Source of the DNA: Amarobacter sp964507025
Lineage (GTDB): Bacteria > Chloroflexota > Dehalococcoidia > Tepidiformales > Tepidiformaceae
NCBI GenBank assembly: GCA_964507025.1
Contig: CAZDOK010000002.1
Location: forward strand, 62,001-126,000
Length of the DNA: 64,000 nucleotides
Reading direction: 5' to 3'
How positions within the stretch are numbered: position 1 is the first letter of the stretch; each line of letters begins with the position of its first letter. Under the pieces are notes generated by a model, which saw only the letters and a list, made by a program, of their open reading frames with translations, was not told the DNA's origin and did not search any database. Made by a program: the position numbers and the translations under genes. Shown here one piece after another: positions 59,722 through 64,000 of the stretch.

Positions 59722-60516
59722 TCAGAACGGCTCGGCGTGGCGCTCCCAGTCGTCGTCAAGCCAGGTGAGTTCGGTGCGGTCGAGGCTGATCGCTTCGTCG
59801 CAACGGTCTGCCCAGTCGCAGAAGGTGCAGTGGGGCCCGGGAGTAGCCGGGAACTCCGTGGTGGCCTGCATGCGGGCTGCGAAGTTCGCGATGTAGTCGA
59901 CAGTCTTCCTGGCATCGTCGCGGTTCAGCTCGCGGACGCGCTGGATGCCCGAACGGAGGTTCCAGCCGATGGCGGTGACGCGGGTTTCGGCAGGGAGCGT
60001 GCGCGAGGTGCGCAGGGCAAGGTGCCCGATATCGAGCTGGGCATCGACGATTTCGTCGAGGTCGAAGCGGCCGGTCTTCCAGTCGATAATGAGCCAGTGG
60101 CCCGGTTCGAGCCGGTCGGCCCGGTCGATCATCGCGCGGACGGTGACTCCGCGGGAGCGCGACGGAACCCACGTGCTGAGCTCGGCGTAGCGGTCCTCGC
60201 TCACGATGGACTCGTGGGCAGCGATCCCACTGGCCAGGAGGTCGAAGGCCAGGCGGTGGTACTCGGTGCCGGGGCCGGCCATTTCGTGCTTCGGCATGCG
60301 GAGGTACACGTCGAGCTCATGTTCGGAGTCCTCGGGGTGGTCAGTCTCGCAGAGGACGCGCATGGCCCGGTGGACCCCTTTGCCGACGATGGCAGCCGGG
60401 GTATCGCGCGAAGGCGGCCAGTCGAGCCCGCTGAGGTAGCTGAACCAGTACTGCTTCCGGCAGCGCTGGAAGGACTGGATCTTGGTATGCGTGACCTGGA
60501 ACAACTCGTCGCTCAT
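59722..60516 (-). CDS. Cas4/RecB-like PD-(D/E)XK nuclease
   Basis: 264 residues. Nuclease core HWLIIDWKTGRF (D-x-K) and Fe-S type cysteines: one early (FQRCRKQYW) and HCTFCDWADRC near the C terminus, as in Cas4/AddB. No CRISPR array or cas genes are present in this window, so a DNA-repair or recombination role is likelier. Confidence 0.82.
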   Translation of the reverse strand: MSDELFQVTHTKIQSFQRCRKQYWFSYLSGLDWPPSRDTPAAIVGKGVHRAMRVLCETDHPEDSEHELDVYLRMPKHEMAGPGTEYHRLAFDLLASGIAAHESIVSEDRYAELSTWVPSRSRGVTVRAMIDRADRLEPGHWLIIDWKTGRFDLDEIVDAQLDIGHLALRTSRTLPAETRVTAIGWNLRSGIQRVRELNRDDARKTVDYIANFAARMQATTEFPATPGPHCTFCDWADRCDEAISLDRTELTWLDDDWERHAEPF

Positions 60517-60578
60517 CGGCGGCGAGTGTAGCGCCGCGTGTACCATTTCCCAACCCGACCCCGGCACCCGGAGGAGAC

Positions 60579-61781
60579 ATGGCAGCACCGCTCGAAGGCA
60601 TCACGGTGGTGGAACTGGCGAACTACGTTGCCGCGCCGAGCGCGGGCGCGTTGATGGCCGACCTTGGCGCGGATGTCATCAAGGTTGAGCCGCCGGGCGG
60701 CGAGGTGATGCGCGGGGTGGTGGCCTCGGGCGGGGATGGGCAGCCGCCGTTCAACTTCCTGTTCGAGCTGGAGAACCGGGGCAAACGGTCGGTGACGGTC
60801 GCACTCGACGCGCCGGGCGGCACCGAGATCATCCACCGCTTGCTTTCGACCGCCGACGTGTTCCTGACGAACCTGATGGCGCCGCGCCTGGAGAAGTACG
60901 GGCTGACACCGGCAGAGGTGCACGCGCGGAACCCGAAAGTGGTGTTCGTGTCGGTGACGGGCTATGGGCTGCGCGGGCCGGACGCGGCACGGCCGGGGTT
61001 CGACTTCTCGGCGTTCTGGACGCGCTCGGGGATCATGAGCCTGGTCGGGCATCCGGACGGTCCGCCGGTGCTGAGCCGGATCGCGCAGGGCGACCACACG
61101 ACGGGCATCAACGGCCTGGCGGCGACGCTGGCGGCGCTGCGGCTGCGCGACCTGACCGGCGAGGGCCAGGTGGTGGAGATCTCGCTGCAACAGACGGGCG
61201 TCTACACGATCGCCACGGACATCAGCCGGACGTTGATGGACGGGAAGGCGCCAAAGCGGTTCGACCGGACGGCGCCGGAGAACCCGCTCTTCAACACCTA
61301 TCCAACGCGCGACGGGCAATGGGTGATGCTGGTGCACATGACGCCGGACCCCTACTGGCCGCGGCTCTGCCGGGTGATCGGGAGAGAGGAGTGGGCCGAA
61401 CACCCGGACTACGCCTCGATGGCGGCGCGGCGAGCGCGGGGGGCGGAGATCGCGGCGGTGATCGAACAGACGCTGTTGACCGCCGACCTGGCGGATTGGG
61501 CGTCGAAACTCGACGAGCACGGGCTGATCTGGGCGCCGATGGTGGACCTGACGGAGGTGGTGGCCGACCCGCAGCTCCGGGAGCTGAACGCGTTCCAGCC
61601 GCTGGAGCTGCCGAACGGGACGTTCGAGACCGTTGGCGTGCCGTTCACGATTCACGGCGCGGACATCCGGGCGCGGGGCGCCGCCTCGAAGCCGGGGGAG
61701 GACACGGCGGACGCGCTGGCGGCCGCGGGTCTGACCGACGAAGAGGTGGCGGAATTCGCGGCGAACGGGGTGTTCGGGTAA
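60579..61781 (+). CDS. CaiB/BaiF family CoA-transferase
   Basis: 400 residues. GITVVELANYVAAPSAGALMADLGADVIKVEPPGG, TVALDAPGGTEI, FDFSAFWTRSGIM and GEGQVVEISLQQ are family signatures. It moves CoA between carboxylic acids via an Asp anhydride. Substrate unknown. Confidence 0.92.
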   Translation: MAAPLEGITVVELANYVAAPSAGALMADLGADVIKVEPPGGEVMRGVVASGGDGQPPFNFLFELENRGKRSVTVALDAPGGTEIIHRLLSTADVFLTNLMAPRLEKYGLTPAEVHARNPKVVFVSVTGYGLRGPDAARPGFDFSAFWTRSGIMSLVGHPDGPPVLSRIAQGDHTTGINGLAATLAALRLRDLTGEGQVVEISLQQTGVYTIATDISRTLMDGKAPKRFDRTAPENPLFNTYPTRDGQWVMLVHMTPDPYWPRLCRVIGREEWAEHPDYASMAARRARGAEIAAVIEQTLLTADLADWASKLDEHGLIWAPMVDLTEVVADPQLRELNAFQPLELPNGTFETVGVPFTIHGADIRARGAASKPGEDTADALAAAGLTDEEVAEFAANGVFG

Positions 61782-61788
61782 GGGTCGT

Positions 61789-62040
61789 TCAGGCGGAGAG
61801 GCGAACGGTCGCGTCCGGCTCCGGGATGGGGTCGCCAGCGGCCAGGGCACACTCGATCCAGCCCTCCATGGCATCGCGGAGCATCTCGAGCGCCTCTTCG
61901 ACCGTTGCACCAGCAGTGACGCAGCCGGGGAGTTTGGGCGCTTCGGCGAGGTAGCCTTCGATGTCGTCGCCGCTGATCACCTTGCGGTAGGGCCGGGCGA
62001 CGATCTCCCGAATGAGGCGTTCGCGGTCGTCGTCAGTCAT
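61789..62040 (-). CDS. HicB-like antitoxin, orphan
   Basis: 83 residues. YRKVISGDDIEGYLAEAPKLPGC and EEALEMLRDAMEGWIECALAAGDPIPEP match HicB-type domains. No hicA toxin gene is seen beside it. There is no C-terminal RHH/HTH extension. Confidence 0.8.
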   Translation of the reverse strand: MTDDDRERLIREIVARPYRKVISGDDIEGYLAEAPKLPGCVTAGATVEEALEMLRDAMEGWIECALAAGDPIPEPDATVRLSA

Positions 62041-62164
62041 CGCCTTCGATGGCTGTGAGCGCATGAGGGCTGGCCGGGAGCGCGCGTAACGGCTGCGAAG
62101 GCGCGACCTATTGAACTCCCGTGGCAGGATGGACGTTGGAAGAAGCGAAAGGGAGGTCCGCGTC

Positions 62165-63493
62165 ATGCGAATCGCAACGGTGGCCCTCATCGTTTCGGCG
62201 CTCATCGCCATCATGCCCGCATCAGCAGGTGCGCAGGACCCCGGCATGCCCATGGATGCGCGGGTGGAATTGCGGGAGGGCCCAGGAGGCGAGATCCAGG
62301 TGGTGGTGCATTGGAGGCCCAGCCCCAACCCGGAGGCCGACTACCAGGTCTGGCGGCGGACACCCTGGGATGTGTCGTTCCAGGTGGCAGAACCGTATGC
62401 CGACGTGCCGCGCTCGGCCCGGCTCGCCGATGGCAGCTACGAATTCATCGACCCGGACCCGTTTTCGAATCCTTCGCGGCCGTGCTACATGGTGAGCGCC
62501 GTGCTCGATGGGCCTCCCCAGAGCAGTGCCTTGCCGGGCTGCATCCCCACGCTGCCGGAAGCGATGGAACGGTTGGCGCTCGCGGTGCTGCCCGGGCCAT
62601 ACCCGGATAGCTGGTACCTCACCGGGACGGGCTTCGCGCCCGGGGCCACCATCGAACTCCAGGAGCCGACCTGCCCGGCGGTGCCGTGCCCCGGCGCCGC
62701 GAATATCGCCGCGACGAGGGTGGAGGCGGGGATCGACGGCCGCTTCGCGGCTTTCGCCCAGTTCCCGAAAGGCCAGGCCGAGGGCACGAGGCGGATCGTC
62801 GCGTTCGAGCGCGGCTGGCTGCCGTCGCAGCTGGCTGTGGCGCCGTCGGTCGAGGTAGAGGCGGGCCACCCGGGGGCTCCCAGCGGGCACCCCATTTCGA
62901 CGCGCACGGGTGAGCTCGCCGTGGACCGGGTGCTCGACGTGCTGGCTTCGGGCGACCCGCTGCAGTTCGCGGATCTCCTCCGATTCAGAGAGCTGCCGAC
63001 GCTGGACGGGACGTCCACCGTGCGCGGACTCCCAAAGGTGACTTGCGGCAATGGCGATGGCCTCGTTGCCGCGCGCGAGGACGTGCCGGTCGCCACCTAC
63101 CTGAACGCCCTCGTGTCGGAATTCTTCGGGCTGCGCATCTATGCGGTGTTTCGCATCGCCCACGCGCCGGGGGAGTGGCGGGCGTTCGAAACCGCGACCC
63201 ACGCGATCGTGCTCGGGTTCGCCCAGGATGGCTACCATCCTCGCGCGGCGGTGCTGGCGGTGAGCGACGCGGGGATTGTGGGCGTCGGGCAGGTGTGCGG
63301 TGCGGTGCCGCCCTACTACCTCCGGAACGTCGATTCGTTCGTGCTGGCGCCGGTGACCACGCCGCTGGCCCCGGCCACAGGGACCGGGGCTTCAGTCCGG
63401 GGTCCGGGTTCGAACCGCGACTACCTTGCGGCGGGATTCGGGATGCTTGCGGCGAGCGCGCTGCTGTGGCTGGAGACGGCCCGGCGATGGTGA
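62165..63493 (+). CDS. Exported protein of unknown function
   Basis: 442 residues. ATG 62165 follows GGGAGG. Signal peptide (IATVALIVSALIAIMPASAGAQ) and a C-terminal hydrophobic helix (AAGFGMLAASALLWLE). A fibronectin-III-like segment near the N terminus (VVVHWRPSPNPEADYQVWRR) is visible; the rest is not recognised. Confidence 0.6.
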   Translation: MRIATVALIVSALIAIMPASAGAQDPGMPMDARVELREGPGGEIQVVVHWRPSPNPEADYQVWRRTPWDVSFQVAEPYADVPRSARLADGSYEFIDPDPFSNPSRPCYMVSAVLDGPPQSSALPGCIPTLPEAMERLALAVLPGPYPDSWYLTGTGFAPGATIELQEPTCPAVPCPGAANIAATRVEAGIDGRFAAFAQFPKGQAEGTRRIVAFERGWLPSQLAVAPSVEVEAGHPGAPSGHPISTRTGELAVDRVLDVLASGDPLQFADLLRFRELPTLDGTSTVRGLPKVTCGNGDGLVAAREDVPVATYLNALVSEFFGLRIYAVFRIAHAPGEWRAFETATHAIVLGFAQDGYHPRAAVLAVSDAGIVGVGQVCGAVPPYYLRNVDSFVLAPVTTPLAPATGTGASVRGPGSNRDYLAAGFGMLAASALLWLETARRW

Positions 63494-63585
63494 TGAGTTC
63501 CAACCGGGGCCGATTCTTCTCGTTGCCTGTTGATTATGTCATGACGCTGATTCGCATTAATTGCTTACGCGTTTAAGCGTTCGCC

Positions 63586-63615
63586 TTGTCCCCCCTTCGC
63601 TCCCCTCCATATAAT
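63586..63615 (+). promoter_or_regulatory. Sigma-70-type promoter of dnaN
   Basis: TTGTCC (63586-63591), 18-bp spacer and a perfect TATAAT (63610-63615), about 40 bp before the dnaN start. The region 63520-63580 is AT-rich; no DnaA box was seen. Confidence 0.65.
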
Positions 63616-63653
63616 CCATGAGATTCGTGGAATCGGATCAGGCGGGTGAACAC

Positions 63654-64000
63654 ATGAAAGTCCAGGTCCTCCAGGAAAACCTTCAGCGCGGGCTCTCGAT
63701 CGTTGGGCGCGCAGTAGCCACGCGCTCGACGCTCCCAATCACGGCGAACGTGCTGGTTTCCACCGATCGGGGGCGCCTCAAGCTGGCGGCAACGGACCTC
63801 GACATCTCCATCTGCGCATGGATTGGGGCGAAGATCGACGAGGAAGGCGCGACGACCGTACCTTCGCGCCTGATTAGCGACTTCGTGGCACAGCTACCCG
63901 CGGCCACCGTTTCGCTGGAGGTGCCCCAGAACGGCCGCCAGCTGCGGCTGGAATGCGCCCGCAACGATTCGACGATCAACGCGATGGACGCCGAGGACTT
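63654..64000 (+). CDS. dnaN: DNA polymerase III beta subunit, 5' part
   Basis: The first 115 residues are visible: MKVQVLQENLQRGLSIVGRA, TRSTLPITANVLVSTDRGRLKLAATDLDISI. This is the first domain of the sliding clamp. The gene runs off the window. It stands behind an exported protein gene, not directly behind dnaA. Confidence 0.95.
   Translation, partial: MKVQVLQENLQRGLSIVGRAVATRSTLPITANVLVSTDRGRLKLAATDLDISICAWIGAKIDEEGATTVPSRLISDFVAQLPAATVSLEVPQNGRQLRLECARNDSTINAMDAED

Noticed and set aside
59344..60531. 395-codon frame starting at the toxin
   Set aside because: Only its first part is DUF5615; the rest is antisense of the nuclease gene and arises from the frameshift.
63494..63653. Replication origin next to dnaN
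   Set aside because: AT-rich, but no DnaA boxes and no dnaA gene were seen; only a promoter is supported.

Overview
The window is high-GC bacterial DNA. It uses Shine-Dalgarno starts with many GTG and TTG initiators, tight ATGA/GTGA overlaps, and Gram-positive-type features such as lgt and many lipoproteins. An HspR-controlled chaperone operon is present. This fits a deep-branching Chloroflexota (Dehalococcoidia/Tepidiforma-like) better than an Actinobacterium, but the placement is inference. A run of 10 N at 38012-38021 shows it is a draft scaffold, probably a metagenome bin. I see no rRNA, tRNA or CRISPR array.

Layout. 1-6200 (minus): a redox operon with a TMADH/dienoyl-CoA-reductase-type flavoenzyme, EtfA, EtfB and the start of a type-II DMSO-reductase-family molybdoenzyme. 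6.3-12 kb: DinB protein, tandem-Nudix protein, CNNM/CBS membrane protein, and metY-metX for methionine. 12-14 kb: dienelactone hydrolase, secreted cupredoxin-like protein, Trm112-like protein. 14-19 kb: heat-shock block (Hsp20; DnaJ-HspR-[IVP cassette]-ClpC). 19.2-21.4 kb: lower-GC accessory island with a stand-alone LuxR HTH and three exported proteins of unknown function. 21.5-34.5 kb: housekeeping and catabolic genes (Tag, serine hydrolases, HAD plus acyl-CoA dehydrogenase, Sir2, LysR, Lgt). 34.5-37.4 kb: small paralogs, CoaD, crotonase, a Rieske-fold protein without cluster ligands. 37.5-39.9 kb: a pair of R2-like proteins, one with a full diiron ligand set and one that has lost most of it. 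40-46 kb: CoA-binding protein, class III cyclase-like protein, inositol phosphatase, TlpA thioredoxin, two-component system. 46.5-50.6 kb: a 1388-residue secreted repeat protein. 50.7-58.5 kb: ABC-F ATPase, propeller lipoprotein, acyl-CoA synthetase alpha domain, queE-queC. 59-62 kb: a decayed DUF433/DUF5615 toxin-antitoxin pair, a Cas4-like nuclease, a CaiB transferase and an orphan HicB. The window ends inside dnaN.

The most unusual signals are: (1) a motif TATGAC-N3-GATCAT shared by the promoters of the flavoenzyme-ETF operon and the molybdoenzyme gene; (2) two perfect CRP-type palindromes (TGTGA-N6-TCACA), one before the cyclase gene and one before the giant secreted protein; (3) a four-helix-bundle (IVP/S23) gene bracketed by inverted four-heptad arms between hspR and clpC, with related AGGAAAG heptads at four further loci; (4) the active/inactive R2-like pair; (5) a toxin-antitoxin pair broken twice, by an amber codon and by a 23-bp tandem duplication that could in principle revert.
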